Shown: positions 54,268 through 63,344, counted from the first letter of the stretch. The stretch: DNA of 64,000 bases from Arthrobacter sp. ISL-30 (GCF_018613855.1 NZ_JAGGPK010000025.1:62001-126000), one strand, 5' to 3'. The notes: a model not told the origin generated them from the letters alone. A program made the numbers and translations.

Positions 54268-55599
54268 ATGACCGCAACTTCCCCCGTCGACTCATACGCC
54301 GGGCCCAGCAGCAAGCGCGAAGAGCGCAGGGTCCTGGCCGGGACACTCGTCGGTACCACCATTGAGTGGTACGACTTCTTCATCTTCGCCCAGCTGACGG
54401 CGACGCTGCTGTCACCCCTGTTCCTGACCCCCCTCGAGCAGTCCAGCCCAGCCCTGGCCCAGATCCTCTCCTTCGCCACCATCGGCATCAGCTTCCTGTT
54501 CCGTCCGCTTGGTGCGTTTGTCGCCGGCCACATGGGGGACCGCCTGGGGCGCAAGGCGGTACTGGTCATGACGCTGGTGATGATGGGTGCTGCAACATCA
54601 CTCATCGGCCTGTTGCCCACTTACGAGACCATCGGTTTCTGGGCACCCGTGCTCCTGATCTTCCTCCGTATCCTGCAAGGCTTCTCCGCAGGCGGCGAAT
54701 GGGGAGGCGCTGCCCTGATGGCCGTGGAGCATGCACCCAAGGGTCGACGCGGACTCTTCGGGGCCTACCCGCAGATCGGCGTTCCCATCGGCATGATCCT
54801 GGCAACAGGCCTCCTCTTCTTCCTCAACTCCGGAATGTCCAAGGAAGCCTTCGGCACCTGGGGCTGGCGGGTGCCGTTCCTGCTCTCCGTGGTACTGATC
54901 GTGGTGGGCTACCTGATTCGACGCGCCGTGGGAGAGAGCCCGGTCTTCAAGGAACTGGCACAGCGCAAGGCCGAAAGCAAGGCACCATTGAGCGAGCTCT
55001 TCCGCAAGAACACCAAGGAAGTCATCCTTGCGGCACTGATCTTCATCGCCAACAACGCGGCAGGCTACCTGCTCATTGCATTCTTTATCTCCTACGCCAC
55101 CAGGGCGCTCAAGATGCCGACGCCGCAGATCCTGCTTGCGACGACGGTCGCTTCCTTCGGCTGGCTCATCTTCACCATGGTGGGTGGCTGGCTGTCGGAC
55201 AAGATCGGCCGGGTAAAGACGTTTGTTGCAGGCTACGCCCTGATGTTCGTGTGGATGATCCCGCTATTCGCGCTGATCGACAGCAAGGACATCCTGCTGT
55301 ACGGAGTGGCACTGTTCGTCCTGACGATTGGCCTCGGCCTGTCCTACGGCCCGATGTCTGCGATGTACGCCGAAATGTTCCCGCCCCAGGTGCGCTACTC
55401 CGGCATCTCCATCGGCTACGCTTTTGGCGCCATCCTGGGCGGTGCGTTCGCCCCCACGATTGCGCAGGCCCTGCTCGACGGAACCAAATGGTCCGGCTCC
55501 GTCGGGATCTACATCATGGTCCTCTGCGTCATCTCCGCGGCAGGCGTCCTGCTTGCCAGGGAAACAAGGGGCCGTCCGCTCGGCGTCAGTGCCCACTGA
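54268..55599 (+). CDS. MHS-family MFS transporter (metabolite:proton symporter)
   Basis: A 443-residue symporter with twelve helices. The MHS signature LAGTLVGTTIEWYDFFIFAQ at the N-terminus, the motif FVAGHMGDRLGRKAVLVMTL, and the helix-5 LQGFSAGGEWGGAALMAVEH are clear. This family includes ShiA, ProP and aromatic-acid carriers. It follows the hydroxylase by 136 bp and probably imports its substrate. Start ATG 54268 has GGAG about 7 nt upstream. A near-perfect terminator follows, closing the operon. Confidence 0.9.
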   Translation: MTATSPVDSYAGPSSKREERRVLAGTLVGTTIEWYDFFIFAQLTATLLSPLFLTPLEQSSPALAQILSFATIGISFLFRPLGAFVAGHMGDRLGRKAVLVMTLVMMGAATSLIGLLPTYETIGFWAPVLLIFLRILQGFSAGGEWGGAALMAVEHAPKGRRGLFGAYPQIGVPIGMILATGLLFFLNSGMSKEAFGTWGWRVPFLLSVVLIVVGYLIRRAVGESPVFKELAQRKAESKAPLSELFRKNTKEVILAALIFIANNAAGYLLIAFFISYATRALKMPTPQILLATTVASFGWLIFTMVGGWLSDKIGRVKTFVAGYALMFVWMIPLFALIDSKDILLYGVALFVLTIGLGLSYGPMSAMYAEMFPPQVRYSGISIGYAFGAILGGAFAPTIAQALLDGTKWSGSVGIYIMVLCVISAAGVLLARETRGRPLGVSAH

Positions 55600-55609
55600 C
55601 GATTAGCAA

Positions 55610-55647
55610 CGTGGGCGGGAACAGCTATGAGGCTGTTCCCGCCCACG
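55610..55647. terminator. Intrinsic terminator after the MHS transporter
   Basis: A perfect 16-bp stem (55610-55625 with 55632-55647) and a 6-nt loop is followed by CGTTTTGTT. It is the best intrinsic terminator of the window and lies between convergent genes. Confidence 0.9.
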
Positions 55648-55683
55648 CGTTTTGTTGGGGCTGCGTTATAGGCTTCCGCGGCG

Positions 55684-56361
55684 TCAGGCCGCCTGCGCCT
55701 TAAGGAGATCGATCACGTCGGAGTCGTCCAGTTGCTGAAAGCGCAGGTAGAAGCCTCCCACCGCCCGAAACTTCCCCGGGACGTACAGGACAATGACGGC
55801 GTCGCAAACGCGCTGCAGCGAAGAGCACGCCTCGATGGAGGACACAGGCGCGGCGGCGACGACGGCGGCCGGCTTCTGCCCCCGAACGGCCTCGACGGCG
55901 GCACGCATGGTTGCGCCCGTTGCCAGGCCATCGTCGATGAGCACTACAGTCTTGCCCCGGACATCGTGCCTGATTCCCGGATAGCGGGCCACCCTCCGCA
56001 GGAGTTCCTGGCGCTCGCGGACCTCGACGTCGTCGAGCCATTCCTGCCGGATCCCATGCCGCTGCTGGAGCGCCTCCACAAGGGGCCGGTTCACCATTCT
56101 GACGATCTTGCCGCCAAACCAGGCGAGGGCGCCAAACGCGGTTTCATCATGGCCGGGAATCCCGAGTTTGCGAACTAGCATGGCCCCGAAGGGCTGGTAC
56201 AGGGCCTCCGCCGCCGCTGCTGCCACGGGGATGCCGCCCCGCGCAAGGCCCAGCAGGATGGTGTCGGGCTTTTCGCGCAGCTGCGGAAGGGCGGCGGCAA
56301 GGCGACTGCCGGCGTCGGCGCGGTCCTCGAAGCGAATGCCCACGTGTCTCACTTCCAACAT
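55684..56361 (-). CDS. Phosphoribosyltransferase-fold protein
   Basis: A 225-residue protein with the PRPP-binding signature VVLIDDGLATGATMRAAVEA (about 136-155) and an N-terminal RFEDRADAGSRLAAALPQL hood region. The middle (PFGAMLVRKLGIPGHDETAFGAL) is typical of stand-alone predicted phosphoribosyltransferases of no known substrate. The ATG at 56361 has no ribosome site; TAGGGC (56368-56373, minus strand) lies 6 nt upstream, a near match to the leaderless pattern. Confidence 0.85.
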   Translation of the reverse strand: MLEVRHVGIRFEDRADAGSRLAAALPQLREKPDTILLGLARGGIPVAAAAAEALYQPFGAMLVRKLGIPGHDETAFGALAWFGGKIVRMVNRPLVEALQQRHGIRQEWLDDVEVRERQELLRRVARYPGIRHDVRGKTVVLIDDGLATGATMRAAVEAVRGQKPAAVVAAAPVSSIEACSSLQRVCDAVIVLYVPGKFRAVGGFYLRFQQLDDSDVIDLLKAQAA

Positions 56362-56456
56362 TTTTCGGCCCTAAGCCAAGCCTACCGGTCCACGGCCCCC
56401 ATGGCGGGCTGTTCCGCCTGCTTGCCGAGTCGCGCGTGCGCTGCCACGATGAGCCT

Positions 56457-56870
56457 GTGAACAGGCCTATCGGTTACTGGATCAAGCGGCTTGATGCCGC
56501 ACTGGAAGCCCACCTTGACAGCACCCTCGCGCGGCTCAAGCTCAGCCGGCGGCAGTGGCAGGCCATCAATACCCTGGCCGAAACCCCGATCTCACCCGAG
56601 GAACTGGCTGAGGCCTTGCGGCCGTTCTGGGGCGACAACTCGGCCCTGCGGGAGAGGGAGTTGGCAGCGCTTGTGGGGCGCGGACTGATCATCCTCTCGG
56701 ACGGGTACCTGACCCTCAGTGAGCTCGGTTATGCCAAGCACGCCGAGGCGAACCGGCTTGTGGAGGACAGCCGGCGGGAACTGTCCGCGGGCATTGGATT
56801 CGACGAATACGAGATCGCCCTCAGTGTCCTGGAACGCATGAGCATCAATGCCGAGCGCCTGGCCCGCTGA
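56457..56870 (+). CDS. MarR-like winged-helix protein
   Basis: A 137-residue mostly helical protein. The middle (SRRQWQAINTLAETPISPEELAEAL) looks like a helix-turn-helix, followed by a wing (GRGLIILSDGYLTLSELG). Flanking helices could dimerise, as in MarR regulators. I chose the GTG at 56457 (VNRPIGYWIKRL), where the protein-like sequence begins. It is divergent from the phosphoribosyltransferase gene, 95 bp away, and convergent with a hydrolase. No operator is evident. Confidence 0.7.
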   Translation: MNRPIGYWIKRLDAALEAHLDSTLARLKLSRRQWQAINTLAETPISPEELAEALRPFWGDNSALRERELAALVGRGLIILSDGYLTLSELGYAKHAEANRLVEDSRRELSAGIGFDEYEIALSVLERMSINAERLAR

Positions 56871-56931
56871 TTCAGGCTCGGCTGGTTCAGGCCAAGCTCT
56901 TCAGGCGCACCCCGCCTCTGGCGCCTAAACT

Positions 56932-57765
56932 TCAGACGCCCAGGAACTCCACGGTTGCATCCTTGAATACCCTGCTGGTGATGGCGTTCGTGTGGTTCCT
57001 GCCGGGGATCAGCAACTGTTCGGCCAGGGTCCCTGCCTTGCCGGCAAGGGCTGCGAGCTCGGGCATGGTGGCGGCGCGCTCATCCTTCTCTCCGGCTACG
57101 AGGAGCATCGGAACGTGGGGCACAGCCTCAGCGGGGTCGTAGGGTTCACCCTTGATTGCCTCGATGAGCGACAGCAGCGCGAAGAGGTCATTGCCCGGCA
57201 GTAGCTGGGCCATCTTGAGCAGTCCGGCCGTGGACTGGTCGTCAATCGGGGTGCCATCGGCCAAGTGCCGCTGTGCGGCCACCAGGTCAAAGTCCGCCAG
57301 GGGGTCGTGCACGTTGGGCCCGCCCAGCACAATCCGGTGCACGAGTTCGGGCTGCGTCGCAGCGAACTCCCAGGCCAGACGCGACCCCAGGGAGTAGCCG
57401 ATCAGGTCAAGCCCGCTGGAAGGATCACCTTCGCGCAGGGGGCGGGCGCCGGCGTCGGCCGCCACCTGCAAGAGATCAGCGCGGATGCGGCTGGGGGTGT
57501 ACGAATCCAGGTCCTCCGGTGAGCCGCTGCGACCATGGCCGGGGAGGTCGACGAGGACGGCCCGCCGGCCGGCCTCCTTAAGTGCCGAGATCCATCCAGT
57601 GTCGATCCAGTTCAGCTGGGACGAGGACGAGAATCCGTGAATGAGCAGTATGGGCCGCAGCCCGGCATCCTTTTCAGGCGAGGGGTCATGGAGTTCGACG
57701 TACAACCGGGGGTCGGTACCTTCGACCGTGTGGCTGTGCTGTTGGCCCGTATGCCTGCCGCTCAT
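56932..57765 (-). CDS. Alpha/beta hydrolase
   Basis: A 277-residue serine hydrolase. The oxyanion HG motif is PILLIHGFSSSSQ (about 41-53), the nucleophile is in LDLIGYSLGSRLAWEF (about 125-140), the acidic residue lies in LVAGEKDE, and the histidine in GRNHTNAI. The strand VLVDLPGHGRSGSP is classical. ATG 57765 is supported by AGGAAGGA just upstream; a longer frame reaches 57960 without support. It lies downstream of the permease in the same direction, 52 bp after it. Confidence 0.88.
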   Translation of the reverse strand: MSGRHTGQQHSHTVEGTDPRLYVELHDPSPEKDAGLRPILLIHGFSSSSQLNWIDTGWISALKEAGRRAVLVDLPGHGRSGSPEDLDSYTPSRIRADLLQVAADAGARPLREGDPSSGLDLIGYSLGSRLAWEFAATQPELVHRIVLGGPNVHDPLADFDLVAAQRHLADGTPIDDQSTAGLLKMAQLLPGNDLFALLSLIEAIKGEPYDPAEAVPHVPMLLVAGEKDERAATMPELAALAGKAGTLAEQLLIPGRNHTNAITSRVFKDATVEFLGV

Positions 57766-57817
57766 GGTGTCCTTCCTCGCCTCTGCCGGACCCGTGACGG
57801 CCTGGCTACGCAACACT

Positions 57818-59224
57818 CTACCGGTCGGCCCCGTGCACGGAACTTCCGCCCCGGCGTCGCAGGATTTGGCTGGCTTTGGAGGCCGCGGCGATAGCTGCGA
57901 CCAGCACGAACGTACCGACCAGTTGCAGCGCGCTCGCCGGCGCCGAGAAGCCCACCCCAAGGATCAGCGCAAGCAGGCCGAGGCCGAGCAGGGTCAGGAA
58001 CGGGAACGCCTTCATCCGCAGCGGCAGGGCGCTACCGTCCCGATCGGCCCGGCGCCGCAGGATGAATTGGGAAACCAGCGCGGATCCCCAGACAACGAGG
58101 CAGGTGGAGCCCACGAGGTTCAGCAGGGCCGGGAGGACACGCTCGGGGAAGACCAGTTCAAGGACAGCCGCAGCAAAGCCGAAGGCCACAGAGATTACGA
58201 CGGCGGCGAGGGGGACCTGCGCGGCGCTTAGCCTGGACAGGAAGGCCGGCGCTTCGCCGCGCTCGGAGAGGGAGAAGACCATTCGCGAGGCGCCATAGAG
58301 ATTTGCGTTGAGGGCGGACAACAGCGCGACGACGGCCACGAGGGTAATGGCTGCACCGGCTCCGGGGATTCGAGCGGCATCCAGGACGCCGGCAAAGGGG
58401 GAGGCAAGGGCGTCCGAACCCACGGGAAGGACGGCTGCGATGACAAACACCGAGCCGATGTAGAAAACGAGGATGCGCCAGACAACTGTCCGGACGGCCT
58501 TTCCTACGCTGTGTTCAGGGTCTTCGGTTTCGGCGGCCGCCACGCTGACTATTTCCGTGCCTCCGAAGGCAAAGACCACAACAAACAGGGCCGCGGCGAC
58601 CCCGCCCAGCCCGTTCGGGGCAAAGTCGGCGGTCAGGGCTGCCAGGCCGGGCGACGGGACTGCGGGAAGCCAGCCGAACAGCAGTGCGGAGCCAATCAGG
58701 AGGAACCCCACAATGGCGGCGACCTTGAGGATGGCGAACCAGAATTCGAACTCGCCGAAGTTCCGTACGCCGGCGAGGTTGATGCCTGTGAAGACGACCA
58801 TGAAAAGGAGTGCCAGTGCCCATACGGGGATGACGGGCCAGATGGAGAAGAGCAGGCTCGCGGCACCGATGGCTTCGGCGGCGATTACCACCACCAGCTG
58901 CAGCCACCAGAGCCAACCAATGGTTGAACCTGCGGTAGCCCCCAACGCCCGTTCCGCATAGACCGAGAAGGCGCCGCTGTTGGGGTTCGCAGCCGCCATT
59001 TCGGCCAGAGCCCACATGACCAGGATGACGAGCGTTCCCGCAACGAGGTACGACACCAGAACGGCGGGACCAGCGGCCTGGATTCCCGCGCCGGAGCCCA
59101 GGAAGAGGCCCGCCCCAATGGCGCTGCCAAGGCCCATCATGGTGAGCTGGCGGGGCTTCATGGACTGGCCCAGGCTGATGGCCTGCCTGTCGGTACGAGG
59201 CGCGGCAGTGGACTTCGTCGTCAT
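57818..59224 (-). CDS. Amino acid permease (APC superfamily, AAT type)
   Basis: A 468-residue transporter with twelve helices. The unwound first helix motif is MGLGSAIGAGLFLGSGAGI (about residue 30), followed by GPAVLVSYLVAGTLVILVMW and the EMAAANPNSGAFSVYAERALG loop. The family resembles GABA, proline or aromatic amino-acid permeases such as GabP/ProY; substrate not assignable. ATG 59224 has AAGAAGG/AGG just upstream. It is divergent from nrtR, with a 324-bp intergenic region between them. Confidence 0.9.
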   Translation of the reverse strand: MTTKSTAAPRTDRQAISLGQSMKPRQLTMMGLGSAIGAGLFLGSGAGIQAAGPAVLVSYLVAGTLVILVMWALAEMAAANPNSGAFSVYAERALGATAGSTIGWLWWLQLVVVIAAEAIGAASLLFSIWPVIPVWALALLFMVVFTGINLAGVRNFGEFEFWFAILKVAAIVGFLLIGSALLFGWLPAVPSPGLAALTADFAPNGLGGVAAALFVVVFAFGGTEIVSVAAAETEDPEHSVGKAVRTVVWRILVFYIGSVFVIAAVLPVGSDALASPFAGVLDAARIPGAGAAITLVAVVALLSALNANLYGASRMVFSLSERGEAPAFLSRLSAAQVPLAAVVISVAFGFAAAVLELVFPERVLPALLNLVGSTCLVVWGSALVSQFILRRRADRDGSALPLRMKAFPFLTLLGLGLLALILGVGFSAPASALQLVGTFVLVAAIAAASKASQILRRRGGSSVHGADR

Positions 59225-59548
59225 AGGTCCTACCTTCTTGGGGTTCGTTTCGATCACCTGTCCGCTCAGTCCTTGTGGGACCGGCAGTTCTCCAGTGTGA
59301 TCAAGCTGACCCATAGAACTTACCGTACGGTCAGAATTTCTGTGGTGCCCGGTTTCTGCCACGGCCCATGATTGTCTGCTAAGGCGCGGGCAGCTCGCGA
59401 CGGCGAGGAGCTTTCGACACATTTTGAATCCGGCAGCCGGAGGTTTAGCATTAGTTCTAGTCATTTTGACTTTAACTACTTCGGAAGCTTCCCGCGAGAT
59501 TCAGCGGGAGTTTCAGCCGGGCTTCGCATCAACGAGGAGGGGGTGGAC
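59225..59548. promoter_or_regulatory. Divergent control region of the permease and the nrtR-nadABC operon
   Basis: No gene is seen in these 324 bp. A 10-bp palindrome ACCGTACGGT at 59322-59331 lies on the permease side. On the nrtR side there is a weak promoter TTGAAT-N16-TAGCAT (59424-59451), followed directly by the NrtR-like operator. GAGGAGGGGG just before nrtR is a strong ribosome site. Confidence 0.5.
59459..59471. promoter_or_regulatory. Candidate NrtR operator
   Basis: AGTCA-TTT-TGACT is a perfect 13-bp palindrome 78 bp before the nrtR start and just downstream of a possible -10. Palindromes with GTCA and TGAC half-sites are, as I recall, the form of NrtR boxes. Its position downstream of the promoter suits repression of the whole nad operon. 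Confidence 0.65.
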
Positions 59549-60262
59549 ATGTTGTATTCAAATTCTGCGAACGTGGCGGAACGCAGGCTTGCCCCGCCGT
59601 CGCTTGCTATCTCGACGGTCATCTTTGCCCTGCGACCGAGCGAAACATCCGGGCGGCCCACCCTGTGGCTTCCGCTCGTACGGCGCATCCGCGAACCGTT
59701 CAAGGACATGTGGGCCCTGCCGGGCGGCCCGCTTACGCACGAAGAATCCCTGCAGGATGCAGCGTCGCGCAATCTGCAGGAAACCACGGGCCTCACCCCC
59801 CAGTACCTTGAACAGCTCTACGCCTTCGGGGGCCTCCACCGCTCGCCTACCCAACGTGTCGTGTCAATCGTGTATTGGGCCCTGGTGCGCCCCACCGAGG
59901 CCGTCCTTGCGGACGAGTCCGAAAACGTTCGCTGGTTTCGCGCCGACAGGCTTGGGGAGTTGGCCTTCGACCACAACGCGATCGTGGATTACGCGTTGTG
60001 GCGGCTTCGCAACAAGATGGCCTACGGATCCATCGCGTATCACCTGCTTGGCGAGTTCTTCACGCTGGCGCAGGTCCGGGAGGTCTACGAGGCCGTGCTG
60101 GACCGCCAGCTGGATCCGGCAAACTTCCGCCGCCAGCTCAAGGCCACACCGGAGATCCAGGAAACCGGCGAATACCTCCAGGGCGGGAAACACCGCCCTC
60201 CACGCCTCTATCGCTTTACGGGAACGCCCGGACTAGGGCCCGACAACAGGAGTACACCATGA
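59549..60262 (+). CDS. nrtR: NAD biosynthesis regulator NrtR (NUDIX-wHTH)
   Basis: A 237-residue regulator with an N-terminal NUDIX-like ADP-ribose-sensing domain (about 10-150) and a C-terminal winged helix (about 155-230, YGSIAYHLLGEFFTLAQVREVY). The NUDIX box is degenerate (GGPLTHEESLQDAASRNLQE), so it should bind and not hydrolyse NAD-derived metabolites. GAGGAGG lies just before ATG 59549. The stop overlaps the nadA ATG (ATGA), putting it in one operon with nadABC, which NrtR is known to regulate in actinobacteria. Confidence 0.92.
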   Translation: MLYSNSANVAERRLAPPSLAISTVIFALRPSETSGRPTLWLPLVRRIREPFKDMWALPGGPLTHEESLQDAASRNLQETTGLTPQYLEQLYAFGGLHRSPTQRVVSIVYWALVRPTEAVLADESENVRWFRADRLGELAFDHNAIVDYALWRLRNKMAYGSIAYHLLGEFFTLAQVREVYEAVLDRQLDPANFRRQLKATPEIQETGEYLQGGKHRPPRLYRFTGTPGLGPDNRSTP

Positions 60263-61566
60263 CCAGCGTCAACACAGCCGTCCAGCTGATCACGCGCGAG
60301 GAAGCTGAAAAGGGCCGGTCCGCCGCAGGGGCCACCTGTAGCTCTGCGCTGGCCAAGGGGCCCTGGGAATACGACATCGCCGAATCCCTTGCCGGGGTAC
60401 CGGCCTATGGTCCCGGTGCATCCAGCGCTGACGTGGCGCCGGCCGCGACACCCCGCCAGGGCCAGCTGCCCGAACAGTACAAGCTTGCCAGCGATGCCGA
60501 ACTTGATACCCGGATCCGTGCAGCCAAGCAGAAGCTCGGTGACAAGGCCGTCATCCTCGGCCACTTCTACCAGCGCGATGAGGTCATCCAGTACGCGGAC
60601 TTCGTGGGCGATTCGTTCCAGCTTGCCAACGCAGCCCTTACCAAGCCCGACGCCGAAGCCATTATTTTCTGCGGCGTGCACTTCATGGCCGAGACCGCCG
60701 ACATCCTGTCCACCCCGGAACAGGCAGTGATCCTCCCCAACCTCGCCGCCGGCTGCTCCATGGCGGATATGGCAGACACAGACTCCGTGGAGGACTGCTG
60801 GGAGCAGCTGGAAGAGCTGTTCGGAACGGACGTGGACGCAGACGGTCGTGTACCGGTCATTCCGGTCACGTACATGAACTCTTCCGCGGCACTGAAGGCT
60901 TTCTGCGGACGCAACGGCGGAATCGTGTGCACGTCCTCCAATGCCCGCACTGTCCTCGAATGGGCTTTTGAGCGCGGCCAGCGGGTGCTGTTCTTCCCGG
61001 ACCAGCACCTTGGACGGAACACCGCCAAGACCCTGGGCGTGCCGCTGGAACAGATGCCCATGTGGAACCCCCGCAAGGAGCTCGGCGGCAATGACGAGCA
61101 GGCGCTCCTGGATTCCCGGGTTATCCTCTGGCACGGCTTCTGCTCGGTCCACAAGCGCTTTAACGTGGGCCAGATTGAGAAGGCGCGGGCCGACTTCCCC
61201 GGCATCAACGTGATCGTCCACCCGGAATGCCCCATGGAAGTGGTTGACGCCGCTGATTCCGCCGGCTCCACGGACTTCATCAAGAAGGCGATCGCTGCAG
61301 CCACGACGCCGACGGACTTCGCGATCGGCACCGAGATCAACATGGTGAACCGGCTGGCCGCAGAGAATCCTCAGCACAACATCTTCTGCCTGGATCCCGT
61401 CATCTGCCCGTGCTCCACGATGTACCGCATCCACCCCGGGTACCTTGCCTGGGTACTGGAGGAACTCGTTGAGGGACGCGTCGTCAACCGCATCACTGTG
61501 GACGACTCGGTGCAGGACCATGCAAAGATCGCGCTGGAGCGCATGCTGGCGGCCAAGCCGAAGTAG
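60259..61566 (+). CDS. nadA: Quinolinate synthase
   Basis: 4Fe-4S enzyme that condenses iminoaspartate with dihydroxyacetone phosphate to quinolinate. The 435 residues carry the usual long N-terminal extension (~75 residues) before DAELDTRIRAAKQKLGD. Typical motifs are ILGHFYQRDEVIQYADFVGD, FCGVHFMAETADIL, GIVCTSSNA, FPDQHLGRNTAKTLG, HPECPMEVVDAAD and the C-terminal CPCSTMYRIHPGYLAWVLEE, containing cluster-ligand cysteines. ATG 60259 overlaps the nrtR stop by 4 nt. The upstream open frame is the nrtR shadow. Confidence 0.95.
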   Translation: MTSVNTAVQLITREEAEKGRSAAGATCSSALAKGPWEYDIAESLAGVPAYGPGASSADVAPAATPRQGQLPEQYKLASDAELDTRIRAAKQKLGDKAVILGHFYQRDEVIQYADFVGDSFQLANAALTKPDAEAIIFCGVHFMAETADILSTPEQAVILPNLAAGCSMADMADTDSVEDCWEQLEELFGTDVDADGRVPVIPVTYMNSSAALKAFCGRNGGIVCTSSNARTVLEWAFERGQRVLFFPDQHLGRNTAKTLGVPLEQMPMWNPRKELGGNDEQALLDSRVILWHGFCSVHKRFNVGQIEKARADFPGINVIVHPECPMEVVDAADSAGSTDFIKKAIAAATTPTDFAIGTEINMVNRLAAENPQHNIFCLDPVICPCSTMYRIHPGYLAWVLEELVEGRVVNRITVDDSVQDHAKIALERMLAAKPK

Positions 61567-61599
61567 GCATGGCCAAAATAAGCCAGGCCGAAATAGGCA
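61557..61599 (+). repeat. Imperfect tandem repeat at the nadA-nadB junction
   Basis: GCCGAAGTAGGCA (61557-61569) and GCCGAAATAGGCA (61587-61599) match at 12 of 13 positions with a period of 30. A related GGCCAAAATAAGCC lies between them. The repeat spans the end of nadA and the spacer or N-terminal extension of nadB. Confidence 0.7.
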
Positions 61600-61646
61600 C
61601 ACCCGAAACAAACCGGACTTCAGGACAACCCCGAAATGAGCCTCAC

Positions 61647-63344
61647 ATGACTGCAGGGAGCTTTGCTGGCGGATGCACGCCTCAGCGGCTGATCGTCGTC
61701 GGAAGCGGCATCGCGGGACTGTACTCCGCACTGCTGGCCGCTGAGGCAGGAACCGAAGTGACCTTGCTGACCAAGGGCGCGCTCGCGGACAGCAACACCT
61801 ATTACGCACAGGGCGGCATCTCGGCCGTCCTGGATGAGCCTGCTCCCGGCGATACAGTAGCCGACCATATTGCGGACACGCTCAAAGCTGGTGTGGGGCA
61901 CTGCAACGAGGGCGCTGTGCGGGTGCTATGCACGGAGGCCCGCCTGGACATCGCCGGGCTGGAACGGTTCGGCGTGCGGTTTGACCTGGACGACGACGGC
62001 GACCCCGCCTTGGGGCTCGAAGCCGCCCATTCAGCGCCCCGGATCCTGCATGCCGGCGGCGACGCCACCGGTGCCCGCGTTGCCGCGGCACTCATCCGCA
62101 GCGTCCTTGATGCACAGGCCGCAGGCCGGATTCAGGTGATCGGGCACGCCCATGTAACGGCCCTGACGCAGCAGCATGGCCGGGTCACAGGCGCCGCGTT
62201 CCTGCAGGACGGACAGGGCCTGGGCGTTGAGGGCGACGCGGTCCTGCTGGCCACTGGGGGAGCAGGCCAGTTGTTCGCGCAGACCACCAATCCCTCTGTT
62301 GCTACTGCAGACGGCCTGGCGCTGGCCTGGCGGGCGGGCGCCGAGGTGAAGGACCTGGAATTCTTCCAGTTCCACCCGACCTGCATGGTCCGCTCTCCGC
62401 ACGCAAGGGAGTCCGAAGGGAACCAGGATCCGCTGCTGATTTCCGAGGCGGTTCGGGGCGAAGGCGCCATCCTCCTGGACGCAGGGGGCAGAAGGTTCAT
62501 GCCGGATTACCACCCTGACGGCGAGCTGGCGCCCAGGGACGTGGTCTCGCGCAGCATTGCCCTGCACCTTTCGGCGCTTGGTGACCCCAACGGCCATGTG
62601 TACCTGGATGCCCGACTGATCGAGGCCCACAAGGGGTCCGGTTTCCTTGAGAAGCGCTTCCCCACGATCAGCGCCCGGACACGTGATGCCGGCGTCGATT
62701 GGACGCGGGAGCTGGTTCCCGTTGCACCGGCCGCCCACTACTGGATGGGCGGCGTTACCACCGATCTTCACGGACGCACCACGGTTCCGGGGCTCTTCGC
62801 TGCCGGCGAAGTGGCCTGCACAGGGGTCCAAGGTGCCAACCGGCTGGCCAGCAATTCCCTGCTTGAAGGGCTCGTGTTCGGTCGCCGGGCCGTAGAGGCG
62901 TTCTTGGCGGAGCGGTCCGAGAACGGTGTTCCTCCTAGCGCTGACTCAGCCGCGGCCGGTGATACTGCCTGGAAGTTTGAACGGATGCCGGGGCCTGTCG
63001 AGGCATCCTTCAGCAATCCTGGAATTTTTTCGCGACCAGCCCTGCGTCGGCTCATGACGGCCAAGGCCGGCGTCATACGGACGGGTGGCCAGCTACGCGA
63101 GGCAGGCGCAGCACTGGCGGCCTGGACCGCCGTCGAACCCGCGGCAATCCCAGCCGACTCGTTGGATCCGCGGGCCCACGAGGATGCCAACCTCCTGCTG
63201 GCCGCACAACTGCTGGTCCACGCAGCCCGGGAACGGCGGAGCTCCCTCGGTGCCCACCACAGGGATGACACCCGCCCGCTCGAGATGACGGTCGACGACG
63301 ACAAACACTACTCAATGAGCCGGAAAGCGAGCCTTGTCCTATGA
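61647..63344 (+). CDS. nadB: L-aspartate oxidase
   Basis: FAD enzyme that oxidises L-aspartate to iminoaspartate, the substrate of NadA. From ATG 61647 the protein is 565 residues. It has the Rossmann FAD motif LIVVGSGIAGLYSALLAAEAG (20 of it, about 14-33), YYAQGGISAVLDEPAPG, the substrate-site stretch FFQFHPTCM, and APAAHYWMGGVTTDLHGRTTVPGL-type FAD-binding near 365. The in-frame ATG at 61569 would add 26 residues made of repeat-derived sequence; I prefer 61647. The stop overlaps the nadC ATG by 4 nt. Confidence 0.95.
   Translation: MTAGSFAGGCTPQRLIVVGSGIAGLYSALLAAEAGTEVTLLTKGALADSNTYYAQGGISAVLDEPAPGDTVADHIADTLKAGVGHCNEGAVRVLCTEARLDIAGLERFGVRFDLDDDGDPALGLEAAHSAPRILHAGGDATGARVAAALIRSVLDAQAAGRIQVIGHAHVTALTQQHGRVTGAAFLQDGQGLGVEGDAVLLATGGAGQLFAQTTNPSVATADGLALAWRAGAEVKDLEFFQFHPTCMVRSPHARESEGNQDPLLISEAVRGEGAILLDAGGRRFMPDYHPDGELAPRDVVSRSIALHLSALGDPNGHVYLDARLIEAHKGSGFLEKRFPTISARTRDAGVDWTRELVPVAPAAHYWMGGVTTDLHGRTTVPGLFAAGEVACTGVQGANRLASNSLLEGLVFGRRAVEAFLAERSENGVPPSADSAAAGDTAWKFERMPGPVEASFSNPGIFSRPALRRLMTAKAGVIRTGGQLREAGAALAAWTAVEPAAIPADSLDPRAHEDANLLLAAQLLVHAARERRSSLGAHHRDDTRPLEMTVDDDKHYSMSRKASLVL

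Noticed and set aside
60208-61809. A 533-codon minus-strand frame opposite nadA
   Set aside because: It lies opposite a conserved gene with overlapping neighbours, has unusual composition, no ribosome site, and no recognisable motif.
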